Origin: Pseudopedobacter alpinus
GTDB lineage: Bacteria; Bacteroidota; Bacteroidia; Sphingobacteriales; Sphingobacteriaceae
Assembly: GCF_042684645.1 (NCBI RefSeq)
Contig: NZ_JBHULV010000045.1
Location: forward strand, 1 to 64,000
DNA: 64,000 nucleotides
Direction of reading: 5' to 3'
Part shown: one piece after another, positions 36,096 to 45,283 of the stretch
Layout of the letters: each line of letters starts with the position of its first letter
How positions within the stretch are numbered: the stretch's first letter is position 1
The notes under the pieces: generated by a model
Told to the model about the DNA's origin: nothing
Database searches by the model: none
Seen by the model: the letters and a program-made list of their open reading frames with translations, nothing else
Program-made: the position numbers and the translations under genes

Positions 36096-37112
36096 ATGAA
36101 AGATTTACATCAATTAGAGCTTGAATTAACAAAACCTTCTGCAGCTTTAATCGCAGATATAAAAAAAATAGAAGGAGATATCATCTTTTTAGGAATAGGC
36201 GGAAAAATGGGCCCAAGTATGGGTAAATTAGCTGTTGATGCTATAAAAGCAGCAGGAATTAGTAAAAGAGTAATTGGTGTTTCTCGTTTTTCTGATGAGA
36301 AAGCCAAAGCAGAGTTAGAAGCTTATGGTTTAGAAACCATTGCCTGCGATTTATTAGACGATGCACAATTACAAGCTTTGCCTTATGCTAAAAACATCAT
36401 TTATTTAGCCGGAAATAAATTTGGAACCACCGGAAAAGAAGGTTTTACCTGGGCTATGAATGCATATTTACCAGGTAGAGTAGCAGAAAAATATAAAGAT
36501 TCAAATATTGTCGCATTTTCATCTGGCAATGTATTGCCATTTGTACAAGTAACTTCTGGCGGCGTATCTGAAGAAACCACACCAGAACCAATTGGCGAAT
36601 ACGCACAATCTTGTTTAGGCAGAGAAAGAGTTTTTGAATACTTTGCTCAAAAAAACCATACACCAACTTTAATTTACCGTTTAAATTACGCTGTTGATTT
36701 TCGCTACGGAGTAATGATGGAGATTGCAAAATCTGTTTTGAACGAAAAAGAAATAGATTTACGTACCGAAAATGTAAATGTAATTTGGCAAGGCGATGCT
36801 AATGAAATAGCGCTTCGTTCTTTATTGCATTGCGAAGCCCCTGCAAAAATCTTAAACGTAACTGGCCCAGAAATTTTGTCTATTAAATGGATTGCAGAAC
36901 AATTTGCAATCATTTTTAACAAAACACCAAAATTTATTTACGAAAGTGCAGGTACCGCTTTATTAAACAATGCTTCGGCTTGTCACAAATTATTTGGTTA
37001 CCCAAAAGTTACAGTCAGAGAAATTATTGATATTACAGCAACTTGGTTATTACAAGGTGGCGAAGAGTTTGGAAAAGCAACACATTTTCAGGAAAGAGGA
37101 GGGAAATTTTAA
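36096..37112 (+). CDS. atypical NAD-dependent epimerase/dehydratase-family protein (extended SDR)
   Basis: 338 residues, cytoplasmic. The Rossmann start is displaced about 25 residues from the N-terminus and reads IFLGIGGKMGPSMG; the glycine pattern is GxGGxMG instead of GxxGxxG. The strand-4 segment NIIYLAGNKFGTTGKEG and the serine region VAFSSGNVLPFV are family-like. The expected YxxxK active-site pair appears as YAQSC (EYAQSCLGRERV), so the lysine is replaced by cysteine. Either catalysis uses another route or the protein acts on an unusual substrate. The stop codon overlaps the next start codon by one base, tying it to the DHDPS-family enzyme. Confidence 0.8.
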   Translation: MKDLHQLELELTKPSAALIADIKKIEGDIIFLGIGGKMGPSMGKLAVDAIKAAGISKRVIGVSRFSDEKAKAELEAYGLETIACDLLDDAQLQALPYAKNIIYLAGNKFGTTGKEGFTWAMNAYLPGRVAEKYKDSNIVAFSSGNVLPFVQVTSGGVSEETTPEPIGEYAQSCLGRERVFEYFAQKNHTPTLIYRLNYAVDFRYGVMMEIAKSVLNEKEIDLRTENVNVIWQGDANEIALRSLLHCEAPAKILNVTGPEILSIKWIAEQFAIIFNKTPKFIYESAGTALLNNASACHKLFGYPKVTVREIIDITATWLLQGGEEFGKATHFQERGGKF

Positions 37113-38176
37113 TGAAAACTTTAAATCAATCATTACTTACACATTTACAAGAAGGAACGGTTTTTCCTGCACATCCATTAGCATTAAATGCTGATAGAAC
37201 TATTAACGAGGAAAAACAAAGACAGTTAACCAGATACTACATAGCTAGCGGGGCCGGAGGTGTAGCAGTAGGTGTGCATTCTACGCAGTTTGAAATTAGA
37301 GAACCTGCAATTAACTTATTTGAAACAGTTTTAAAATGGGCTGCAGAGGAAGTTGAAAATGCACAACTAAAACGCCCTTTTATAAAAATAGCTGGAATTT
37401 GTGGCCCAACTATACAAGCAAAAGAAGAAGCCAAATTAGCCGTTAAATACGGTTACGATATGGGTTTACTAAGCATGGGCGGTTTGCAAAATTATACCGA
37501 AGACGAAATATTAGACCGAGTTAAAGAAGTAGCTGCAATAATCCCTGTTTTCGGTTTTTACCTACAGCCATCTGTAGGTGGTAGAATTTTTAGCTATGAT
37601 TTTTGGCTAAAATTTGCCGAAATAGATAATGTAATGGCTATTAAATGTGCATCATTTAACCGTTACCAAACATTAGATGTAATGCGAGCTGTTTGTAATA
37701 GTTCCCGTTGTAACCAAATTGCCATGTACACAGGTAATGATGACAATATTGTTGCCGATTTAATGACCACATACAGTTTCGATGTAAATGGTAAAAAAGT
37801 AGAAAAGCAATTTATTGGCGGTCTTTTAGGGCATTGGGCCGTTTGGACTCATCAAGCGGTTTCTCTTTTAGAAGAAATTAAATTGTACAGAAAAAATGCT
37901 AGTGCCCAATCTTCAAAAGAATTATTGAGCAAGGGCGTAGAAATTACAGACGTAAACGCGGCTATGTTTGACCCAGCAAACCATTTTCATGGCTGTATTC
38001 CGGGTATTCACGAAATTTTAAGGCGACAAGGTTTGCTAAACGGAACTTGGTGTTTAAACCCAGAAGAGAAACTTTCGGAAGGGCAATATGAAGAAATTAG
38101 TAGAATATACAACGCTTATCCGCACTTAAACGACGATAATTTTGTACGCACTTTTTTAGCGAACGATAAAATTTAA
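37112..38176 (+). CDS. dihydrodipicolinate synthase/N-acetylneuraminate lyase family aldolase
   Basis: 354 residues from the ATG at 37112. The longer frame from 37043 overlaps the SDR gene and adds 23 residues unrelated to the fold. The TIM-barrel shows YIASGAGGVAVGVHSTQFEI, a tyrosine in FGFYLQPSVGG and the presumed Schiff-base lysine in VMAIKCASFNRY. It is about 50 residues longer than DapA or NanA, the extra at the C-terminus. Family enzymes add or remove pyruvate from aldehydes, or dehydrate sugar acids. In this operon the likely substrate is a keto-deoxy sugar acid or similar intermediate from a uronic or oxidised sugar; it is unlikely to be the lysine-pathway enzyme. Confidence 0.85.
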   Translation: MKTLNQSLLTHLQEGTVFPAHPLALNADRTINEEKQRQLTRYYIASGAGGVAVGVHSTQFEIREPAINLFETVLKWAAEEVENAQLKRPFIKIAGICGPTIQAKEEAKLAVKYGYDMGLLSMGGLQNYTEDEILDRVKEVAAIIPVFGFYLQPSVGGRIFSYDFWLKFAEIDNVMAIKCASFNRYQTLDVMRAVCNSSRCNQIAMYTGNDDNIVADLMTTYSFDVNGKKVEKQFIGGLLGHWAVWTHQAVSLLEEIKLYRKNASAQSSKELLSKGVEITDVNAAMFDPANHFHGCIPGIHEILRRQGLLNGTWCLNPEEKLSEGQYEEISRIYNAYPHLNDDNFVRTFLANDKI

Positions 38177-38180
38177 TCAG

Positions 38181-40133
38181 ATGAAATTGAAAAAAACTTT
38201 AATGCTTTTAGTGCTCATTACATTTATGTTATCAGCTACTCATGGTCAACAAGAGCAGGGAAAATTTACCAATCATGGGCCACAATTAACCGCTTCTATG
38301 ATACAAGGAAGTATTTTTGTAACCACAACTGATGGTACAGAAATGATTTATACCGTGGTAAGAGGAGAACCAGCTCATTTATTGGGTTATGATGTAAAAA
38401 CCAAGGCATTAAAGTTAGATAAACCTTTGGGCGATGCAGATGGCGTTTGGGATATGGCGCAGGCCAGCGATGGCGCTTTGTATATTCCCGGAGCAAGTGG
38501 AAGCTTATTTAAACACATCCCGGGTACGCAAGAAATTGAAGATTTAGGGATAGCCTTAACAGGTGAAACCTATTTGTGGAACTTAACGGCTGGTAAAGAT
38601 GGCGAAGTTTTTGGAGCCACTTATCCGGGTTGCAGGGTTTTTAGATATCACCCAAAAGATGGTTTTTCTGATGTTGGAAAAGGACCTTTAGTTGAAGGAG
38701 AAAACTATGTACGTAGTTTAGCTTTTCATCAAAAAACAGGCTTACTTTACGCAGGCGTAGGTTCTCATGCTCATTTAATAGAAATTAACCCAAAAACAGG
38801 AACAAAGCAGGCGCTTTTACCTAAAAATTTTCAAGAAAAAGAGTTTGTTTACAGCTTAGAAATTGTGCCAGGTAAAAATGGTAACGACCGCCTTTTTGCG
38901 CTTCTTACATCTGGTAGTTTAACTTTAATTTATAACCTTAAAACCAAAAAATTTGAGCAAGAGGTTGAAGGTATGGATATGAAGGCAATTATTGCCAACC
39001 CCAAATCAAAACAAGTTTTCTATACCGGGCAATCTAATTTGATGCAATTTAATCCATCTAAATCAATAGCTCTAAAAAAAATAATAGCCGAAAAAACTGG
39101 AAGTGCAAATGCCTTTTCATGGGGGAAAGATAAAAATCTTTACTTGCTAAATTCTGCTGGTGAGTTAGTGCAATACAATCCTAAAACAAAAAACACAAGT
39201 GTTGCACAATTAGAAATTCCGGGTCAGCCTATACCAATTAATGCAATTATGGCCGCACCAGACGGTAAAATTTGGACGGGTGGATATTTAGCCGGCGGAC
39301 ATGCTACTTTTAACCCACAAACTGGAATTAACGAAAAACATGTTGGTTTAGACCAAACTGAAGGTATGGCTGTGCAAGGCGATAGCATCTACTTCGGAAT
39401 TTATCCGAAAGGGAGATTTTATGTTTACAACACCCATAAGCCTTGGGATATTAAGCAATATAACCCTAAAAAAATTGCGCAAATTGAAGAACAAAGTAGA
39501 TCATTTGCAGTTTTAAGTACTTCAAAACAAATGATGGTTTTTGGAATGATACCCGAGTACGGGAAGTTAGGTGGAGCATTAGTAACTTATGACATAGCTA
39601 AAAACCAAACACAAACTTATCAACCAATTAAAGACCAAGCTATTGCAAGTTTAGTTCAAAGTAACGAAACTGTTATTGCAGGCACAACCATTTCGGGCGG
39701 CTTAGGCATAAAACCATCTCAAAAAGAAGCTGTTTTATTTGGTTGGAATTTAGCCAACGCTAAAAAAACTTTCGAAATTACCCCCGTACCAGGTGCCACA
39801 GCTATTACTAGTTTAATTAAAGGACCAGATGGTAATGTTTGGGGTATTGCAGATGGTGTTTTATTTATATTTGACGCTATGCAACAAAAAGTGTTATCAA
39901 CCAATAAACTTTATGATTATCCACCTTTTAAAAGCCATGTATGGCGAAGTGCTTTTTTAGTTCTTCACCCCAACGGTCAAGTTTACGGCACAGATAATAA
40001 TCAGCTTTTTAAAATTGACCCAATTACCAAAGCCTGTACTTTAATTGCCGAAGACGCAGCTTTATTGACTATGGATAAAAAAGGAATTTTGTATTTTAAA
40101 CGTAAAACCAATTTATGGTCTTACCAACCTTAA
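38181..40133 (+). CDS. exported beta-propeller protein of unknown function
   Basis: 650 residues with signal peptide (1-22, ending THGQQ). The remainder is made of propeller-like repeats rich in GxVxGxxYPG and DGKIWTGG motifs (for example DGEVFGATYPGCRVFRYHP, DGKIWTGGYLAGG, DGNVWGIADGVLF), resembling SMP-30/YVTN and kelch-like blades. I recognise no catalytic motif. Position between the aldolase and GH20 genes (4- and 10-base gaps) makes it part of the operon. It could be a substrate-binding or lyase-type propeller; oligogalacturonate lyase also has a propeller fold but no clear link is visible. Confidence 0.6.
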   Translation: MKLKKTLMLLVLITFMLSATHGQQEQGKFTNHGPQLTASMIQGSIFVTTTDGTEMIYTVVRGEPAHLLGYDVKTKALKLDKPLGDADGVWDMAQASDGALYIPGASGSLFKHIPGTQEIEDLGIALTGETYLWNLTAGKDGEVFGATYPGCRVFRYHPKDGFSDVGKGPLVEGENYVRSLAFHQKTGLLYAGVGSHAHLIEINPKTGTKQALLPKNFQEKEFVYSLEIVPGKNGNDRLFALLTSGSLTLIYNLKTKKFEQEVEGMDMKAIIANPKSKQVFYTGQSNLMQFNPSKSIALKKIIAEKTGSANAFSWGKDKNLYLLNSAGELVQYNPKTKNTSVAQLEIPGQPIPINAIMAAPDGKIWTGGYLAGGHATFNPQTGINEKHVGLDQTEGMAVQGDSIYFGIYPKGRFYVYNTHKPWDIKQYNPKKIAQIEEQSRSFAVLSTSKQMMVFGMIPEYGKLGGALVTYDIAKNQTQTYQPIKDQAIASLVQSNETVIAGTTISGGLGIKPSQKEAVLFGWNLANAKKTFEITPVPGATAITSLIKGPDGNVWGIADGVLFIFDAMQQKVLSTNKLYDYPPFKSHVWRSAFLVLHPNGQVYGTDNNQLFKIDPITKACTLIAEDAALLTMDKKGILYFKRKTNLWSYQP

Positions 40134-40143
40134 ACGCATCAAA

Positions 40144-42666
40144 ATGAAGTCACTTATCATCTATTTATTGTGTTTACAGTCCTTAACTGGTATTGCACAA
40201 ACTTTTAATACAGATAAAATTAAAGTTAAATGGAACTTAAAAGAAAATAACTACGGAGGCAGCTCTTCTTTTATGGCAGATTTTGTAATAATCAATGAAG
40301 GTAAAAATAGTTTTCCTATTCAGGCTTCAGAATTATACTTTTCTTATCCCCGTAAGGTTACGGAGGTTTTAAGCAAAAATGCAACATTTAATAATTTAGG
40401 CGGAGAGTTTTGTAGTATTCAATTTGCAGAAAATTTGGGTTTACTTGCACCAAAAGATTCTATAAAAGTAACTTATTTGGCTCTTGGTAAATCTATGAAT
40501 TTAACAGATGCACCATCGGGCTTGTATTGGGTTAATAAAAAATCAAACCAAAGTTTCCCTGTTGCTAATTTCATCAAAAACTATCTCCCAAATAAAGAAA
40601 AATCTGTTTTAAAGTTATCTCCAGCAAAGGTTTATGCTAAAAACAAAGACATTTCATTAATACCCGCCCAGCAACTACAGCCCATTTTACCTACACCGGT
40701 TTTCTATAAACCTGCATCTGGTCAATTTCAATTAACTACTGCAACAGTTTTAAAATTTGATAGCAGTTTTACTAACGAAGCAAATGAATTTAACGCTGAA
40801 CTACTACAACTATTAGGAAAAAAACTAAGCGTAAATAACAAAGTTGTCCAATCAGTAATTCATCTCAAAAAGGTAACTGGCTTGGCAACAGAAGCTTACC
40901 AAATTATTGTTAATAAAGATGAAATTGTAATCTCTGCTAGTTTTCCCGCAGGTATATTTTATGGCTTACAATCATTAAAAATGATGATGCCAGCAAATAG
41001 TTGGGCAAAAAAACAAAAGTCTATAGCTATCCCTTGCGCCAACGTAAACGACGAACCAAGATTTGGATATCGCTCTTTTATGTTAGATGTAGCTAGAAAT
41101 TTCCAAACCAAACAACAAATATTTAAAATTTTAGATCTGCTGGCTTTATATAAAATCAATACTTTTCATTTCCATTTTAGTGACGATGAAGGTTGGCGTT
41201 TAGAAATCCCGGGATTGCCAGAATTAACAGAAATAGGAGCCAAAAGAGGACATACTTTAGATGATAGTGATCAAATTCATCCTTCTTACGGCTCAGGTGC
41301 CGAAAATAATTTCCCAGGTACAGGTTTTTACAGCAAAGCAGATTTTATTGAAATTTTAAAATATGCGAAAACGCGTCATATTAAGGTTATTCCCGAAGTT
41401 GAAACACCCGGTCATGCCAGAGCTGCCATTAAAGCAATGGATGCAAGATATCGTCGCTTTATGAAGTTAAATAAGCCAGAAGAAGCAAAACGTTATTTAT
41501 TGACAGACACACTTGACCAGTCTATTTATACATCTGTACAAGACTTTAATGATAATGTGATGAATATTGCATTGCCTTCTACCTACACATTTATAGAGAA
41601 AGTAGTTGATGAAATTAAACAAATGTATGTAGATGCGGATGCTCCTTTAGAAACCATCCACTTAGGTGGAGATGAAGTTCCACAAGGCGTTTGGCAAAAA
41701 TCTCCGGCCATTAAGCAATTTATGCTAAATGAAAACATTAAACACTATGATGATTTATGGTATAAATATTTAGCAAAAGCCAATGAAATTTTAAAAGCTA
41801 AAAATCTTTATTTATCTGGCTGGGAAGAAGTGGCCATGCGAAAAACTAAATTAGATGGAAAGCCTTTATATATTGCAAATCCAGATTTCAGTATCCAAAA
41901 CTTTCATGCTTATGTATGGAATAATGTTTGGGGTTGGGGACAAGAAGATTTAGCTTACCGGCTGGCAAACGCAGGCTACAAAGTTATTTTAGCACCTGTA
42001 ACTAATTTCTATTTTGATTTAGCTTACGAAAAAGATGCTGACGAACCCGGTTTATACTGGGGTTCTTACTTAGATGTAGATAAACCCTTTTATTATAACC
42101 CATTTGACCATTATAAAACTGCAAAAGAAGACCCATTAGGAAACCCAATTGATACCTTAATATTTAAAAATAAAGAACGCTTAACAGATTATGGTATTTC
42201 AAATATTGTAGGTTTACAAGCTCAAATTTGGTCAGAAAAAATTAGAGGGCCGCAGCAATTAGAGTATATGTTGCTTCCTAAATTATTAGGTTTTGCAGAG
42301 AGAACTTGGGCACAAACACCCAATTGGATTACCGAAAACAACCCTGAAAAAGCAGATGAGTCTTATCATAAAGATTGGAATGCATTTGTAAATATTTTAG
42401 GTCAAAGAGAATTAAAACGCCTAGATCATTATGCTGGAGGATTTAACTATCGTATTCCAACGGCAGGTGCAACAATAGAAAATGGTAAAGTTTTAGCGAA
42501 TTTGCAATTGCCCGGTTTCTCCATTAAATACACCATAAACGGGACCGAGCCAAATATGAATAGCAAAACTTACACCTCTCCTATCCCATCAAAAGGAATC
42601 ATCAAATTAAAAGTTTTTAATACCAACGGCAGAAGTGGTAGAACTGTAGAAGTTGAAAATCCTTAA
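40144..42666 (+). CDS. GH20 beta-N-acetylhexosaminidase
   Basis: 840 residues with signal peptide (1-19). An N-terminal CHB_HEX-like carbohydrate-binding domain is followed by a GH20b helper domain and the GH20 barrel (about 300-740): FGYRSFMLDVARNF, FHFHFSDDEGWRLEIPG, PEVETPGHARAAIKAM, and HLGGDEVPQGVW carrying the Asp510-Glu511 pair used in substrate-assisted catalysis. The C-terminal domain (KYTINGTEPNMNSKTYTSP) is a chitobiase-C-like module. It releases terminal beta-GlcNAc or beta-GalNAc from glycans. Linked by 10 and 12 base gaps to its neighbours, it indicates a HexNAc in the substrate of the operon. Confidence 0.95.
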   Translation: MKSLIIYLLCLQSLTGIAQTFNTDKIKVKWNLKENNYGGSSSFMADFVIINEGKNSFPIQASELYFSYPRKVTEVLSKNATFNNLGGEFCSIQFAENLGLLAPKDSIKVTYLALGKSMNLTDAPSGLYWVNKKSNQSFPVANFIKNYLPNKEKSVLKLSPAKVYAKNKDISLIPAQQLQPILPTPVFYKPASGQFQLTTATVLKFDSSFTNEANEFNAELLQLLGKKLSVNNKVVQSVIHLKKVTGLATEAYQIIVNKDEIVISASFPAGIFYGLQSLKMMMPANSWAKKQKSIAIPCANVNDEPRFGYRSFMLDVARNFQTKQQIFKILDLLALYKINTFHFHFSDDEGWRLEIPGLPELTEIGAKRGHTLDDSDQIHPSYGSGAENNFPGTGFYSKADFIEILKYAKTRHIKVIPEVETPGHARAAIKAMDARYRRFMKLNKPEEAKRYLLTDTLDQSIYTSVQDFNDNVMNIALPSTYTFIEKVVDEIKQMYVDADAPLETIHLGGDEVPQGVWQKSPAIKQFMLNENIKHYDDLWYKYLAKANEILKAKNLYLSGWEEVAMRKTKLDGKPLYIANPDFSIQNFHAYVWNNVWGWGQEDLAYRLANAGYKVILAPVTNFYFDLAYEKDADEPGLYWGSYLDVDKPFYYNPFDHYKTAKEDPLGNPIDTLIFKNKERLTDYGISNIVGLQAQIWSEKIRGPQQLEYMLLPKLLGFAERTWAQTPNWITENNPEKADESYHKDWNAFVNILGQRELKRLDHYAGGFNYRIPTAGATIENGKVLANLQLPGFSIKYTINGTEPNMNSKTYTSPIPSKGIIKLKVFNTNGRSGRTVEVENP

Positions 42667-42678
42667 TCTGTACTAAAT

Positions 42679-43674
42679 ATGACAGCTCCTTTAAATCGGA
42701 AAAAATTTATAAAATACTCCATTTTAACAGGTTTAGGCTTATACTTAAAACCGTTAACGGCTTGGGGTAATTTTTTAGATGGTAAAAAAATTGGAATCAT
42801 AGGATTAGATACAAGCCATAGTTTAGCTTTCACAAAGCTGCTTTTTGAAGACACCAGAAATGAATTTGAAGGTTATAAAGTAGTTGCTGCTTACCCATTT
42901 GGCAGTAAAGACTTAGCGTTAAGTATAGAAAGAATTCCAATACAAACAGAAGAAATTAAGAAATACAATGTACAGATTGTAGATTCTATTGCTGAACTTT
43001 TAAAAAAAGTGGATGTTGTTTTATTGGAAACTAACGACGGAAGATTACACCTAAAACAAGCTTTAGAAATAATTAAAGCTAAAAAACCATTTTTTATAGA
43101 CAAACCAATGGCCGCTTCTTTGGCAGATGCTAAAGCTATTTTTAAAGCTGCAGCAAAACATAAAGTGCCGGTTTTTTCATCATCTTCTTTAAGGTTTATG
43201 ACTATGGTTACCGATGTAAAATCAGGGAAATACGGCGAAGTTTTAGGTGCAGAAACTTATAGTCCTGCTACTATAGAAAAAACCCATCCAGATTTATTTT
43301 GGTATGGAATACATGGGGTAGAAACTTTATTTGCTGTTATGGGACCCAATTGCCAATCTGTAACACGCTTTTTTAACGAAGGTGCAGAAGTAGTAGTTGG
43401 TACTTGGGATAAAAACAGAATAGGAACTTTTAGGGGTTTGCGTTCTGGTAAAACAGATTTCGGTGGAACTGCCTATTGCCAAAATGAAATTGTAAAACTA
43501 GGCCCTTATTTGGGTTATAAACCTTTACTAAAAGAAATTATTCAGTTTTTCAAAACTGGTGTCTCTCCTGTAAACCAAAACGAAACCTTAGCCATATTAG
43601 CGTTTATGGAAGCCGCACAAGAAAGTAAAGAAAATGGCGGAAAAACAACCTATCTACATTTTATTAAAGAATAA
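42679..43674 (+). CDS. Gfo/Idh/MocA-family oxidoreductase, possibly exported
   Basis: 331 residues. The N-terminus NRKKFIKYSILTGLGLYLKP resembles a Tat signal in which the arginine pair is RK, followed by a hydrophobic stretch. The Rossmann domain reads IGIIGLDTSHSLAFTKLL, VVLLETNDGRLH and FFIDKPMAAS (EKP-type lysine). The C-terminal dimerisation/substrate domain is shorter than usual. It oxidises or reduces a sugar or derivative with NAD(P). The histidine-containing GLDTSHS variant is found in a subset of the family. It is the last gene of the operon. Export by Tat is possible but the RK variant makes this uncertain. Confidence 0.82.
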   Translation: MTAPLNRKKFIKYSILTGLGLYLKPLTAWGNFLDGKKIGIIGLDTSHSLAFTKLLFEDTRNEFEGYKVVAAYPFGSKDLALSIERIPIQTEEIKKYNVQIVDSIAELLKKVDVVLLETNDGRLHLKQALEIIKAKKPFFIDKPMAASLADAKAIFKAAAKHKVPVFSSSSLRFMTMVTDVKSGKYGEVLGAETYSPATIEKTHPDLFWYGIHGVETLFAVMGPNCQSVTRFFNEGAEVVVGTWDKNRIGTFRGLRSGKTDFGGTAYCQNEIVKLGPYLGYKPLLKEIIQFFKTGVSPVNQNETLAILAFMEAAQESKENGGKTTYLHFIKE

Positions 43675-43758
43675 ATCGGCTTATAATGCTGTTTTATCAA
43701 ACTATGTAACATCCCTAATATTTTAATTTTAACCTAACAGTATGGTCATTATAGTTTA

Positions 43759-43766
43759 TACATTTG
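43759..43766 (+). promoter_or_regulatory. -7 box candidate for L-serine dehydratase
   Basis: TACATTTG matches TAnnTTTG exactly and lies 41 bases before the ATG at 43807. No clear -33 element is visible, so this is only a candidate. Confidence 0.45.
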
Positions 43767-43806
43767 ACTGTTAAACCATAGCGTAACCACTGTAATCTTA
43801 TAAAAA

Positions 43807-45222
43807 ATGCAATATTCTGTTTTTGATATTTTCAAGATTGGTGTAGGCCCTTCAAGCTCGCACACTTTAGGCCCATGGAGAGCTGCACAGAGCTTTATTA
43901 ATGCGCTTATTGCTGATGATAAACTAAAAGAAGTAAACGATATCAAAGTTTTTTTATATCGTTCATTAGCCAAAACAGGGATTGGGCATGGCACAGATAT
44001 AGCCGTAATGTTAGGTTTAAGCGGATATGATCCTGTGGTAATGGATGTCAACGAAATCCCTAATATCGTTGCTGATATTAAAGAGAAGCAATTACTAAAT
44101 CTAAATGAAACACACCAAATAGATTTTAATCCTGCTATTAACATCATTTTTAATAAAACTGAGTTTTTACCCTTTCACCCAAATGGACTTACTTTTTGTG
44201 CAGTTTTACAAAGTGGGCAAATTTTTAAAGAAACCTATTACTCTGTGGGTGGTGGATTTATTCAAAAAGAAGATGAAGAATCTTTCCTAAAAACAGAAAT
44301 CAAATATAAACATACCTACGCCAATGCAAACCAACTTTTAAAGCTTTGTATCACTAATAACAAAAGCATTAGCGATATAGCTTTAGAAAACGAACTTATA
44401 AATATCAATGAGCATGATTTAAAAGCCGGAATTTTAAATATATGGGATGTAATGCTAAGTTGCATTTATAGAGGTTGCCACACAGAAGGCATATTACCAG
44501 GTGGTTTAAATGTAACAAGAAGAGCTGCTGCAATTAATAATAGTTCATTAGAGCAAAAGCAATATGCTAATCGCCAACTTTGGTTAGCTGCAATACCTAA
44601 ACACGGTAGCGGCTTTAATTATACACTTAATTGGCTGAGTTGTTTTGCGCTTGCTGTTAACGAAGAAAATGCCTCTTTTGGTAGAGTAGTAACCTCACCA
44701 ACAAACGGATCTGCTGGAGTTATACCAGCAGTTATGCTTTATTATAAACTTTTTTGTAATGGTGATGAAGATAATTTGATTCGCTTTTTACTAAATGCCA
44801 CACAAATTGGAAGTTTATTTAAAAATGGGGCAACAATTTCTGCTGCAATGGGTGGCTGCCAGGCAGAGATTGGCGTTAGTTCTGCAATGGCAGCTTCAGC
44901 ACTAACAGAAGTTTTAGGCGGCACACCAGCGCAATGCCTAATGGCCGCAGAAATTGCAATGGAACACCACTTGGGTTTAACCTGCGACCCTATTAAAGGT
45001 TTGGTACAAGTTCCTTGTATAGAAAGAAACACAATGGGTGCAATTAAGGCCATTACCGCTTCGCAATTAGCTTTAAACAGTGATGCAGATAAGGCTAAGG
45101 TTTCTTTAGATGATGTAGTTAAAACCATGTGGGAAACCGCTTTAGATATGAATGAGAAATACAAAGAAACCTCAGAAGGTGGCTTGGCAATTCATATTCC
45201 AATTAGCTTAACAGATTGCTAA
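43807..45222 (+). CDS. sdaA: L-serine ammonia-lyase (iron-sulfur L-serine dehydratase), single chain
   Basis: 471 residues. It deaminates L-serine to pyruvate and ammonia with a [4Fe-4S] cluster. The N-terminal beta domain begins YSVFDIFKIGVGPSSSHTLG, typical of the family. The catalytic alpha domain carries KHGSGFNYT, TSPTNGSAGVIPAV, GGCQAEIGVSSAMAA and GLTCDPIKGLVQVPCIERN, in which the cysteines are the expected cluster ligands. Alpha and beta domains are fused in one chain, as in E. coli SdaA. The gene stands alone with its own promoter candidate and ends at a strong hairpin. Confidence 0.96.
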   Translation: MQYSVFDIFKIGVGPSSSHTLGPWRAAQSFINALIADDKLKEVNDIKVFLYRSLAKTGIGHGTDIAVMLGLSGYDPVVMDVNEIPNIVADIKEKQLLNLNETHQIDFNPAINIIFNKTEFLPFHPNGLTFCAVLQSGQIFKETYYSVGGGFIQKEDEESFLKTEIKYKHTYANANQLLKLCITNNKSISDIALENELININEHDLKAGILNIWDVMLSCIYRGCHTEGILPGGLNVTRRAAAINNSSLEQKQYANRQLWLAAIPKHGSGFNYTLNWLSCFALAVNEENASFGRVVTSPTNGSAGVIPAVMLYYKLFCNGDEDNLIRFLLNATQIGSLFKNGATISAAMGGCQAEIGVSSAMAASALTEVLGGTPAQCLMAAEIAMEHHLGLTCDPIKGLVQVPCIERNTMGAIKAITASQLALNSDADKAKVSLDDVVKTMWETALDMNEKYKETSEGGLAIHIPISLTDC

Positions 45223-45227
45223 AACAA

Positions 45228-45260
45228 ATAAGCCGTTGAATCTTAGATTCAACGGCTTAT
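45228..45260. terminator. bidirectional terminator between sdaA and the TPR gene
   Basis: A perfect 16-bp palindrome (45228-45243 with 45245-45260) with a single central base, so the real loop is a few bases wider. AT-rich flanks follow on both sides. It lies between convergent genes and can stop both transcripts. Confidence 0.8.
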
Positions 45261-45283
45261 AATATAATTTCTATTTCCAATAC

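Noticed and set aside
37043..37111. Longer N-terminus for the DHDPS-family protein
   Set aside because: The extra residues are the out-of-frame end of the SDR gene; the ATG at 37112 overlaps the SDR stop codon and fits the fold.
37112..38176. Sialic-acid catabolic locus (BNR protein, NanA-like lyase, GH20)
   Set aside because: The BNR protein lacks the sialidase FRIP arginine, no NanE/NanK-like or sialic transporter gene is present, and the aldolase is longer than NanA. It stays a possibility but is not supported.
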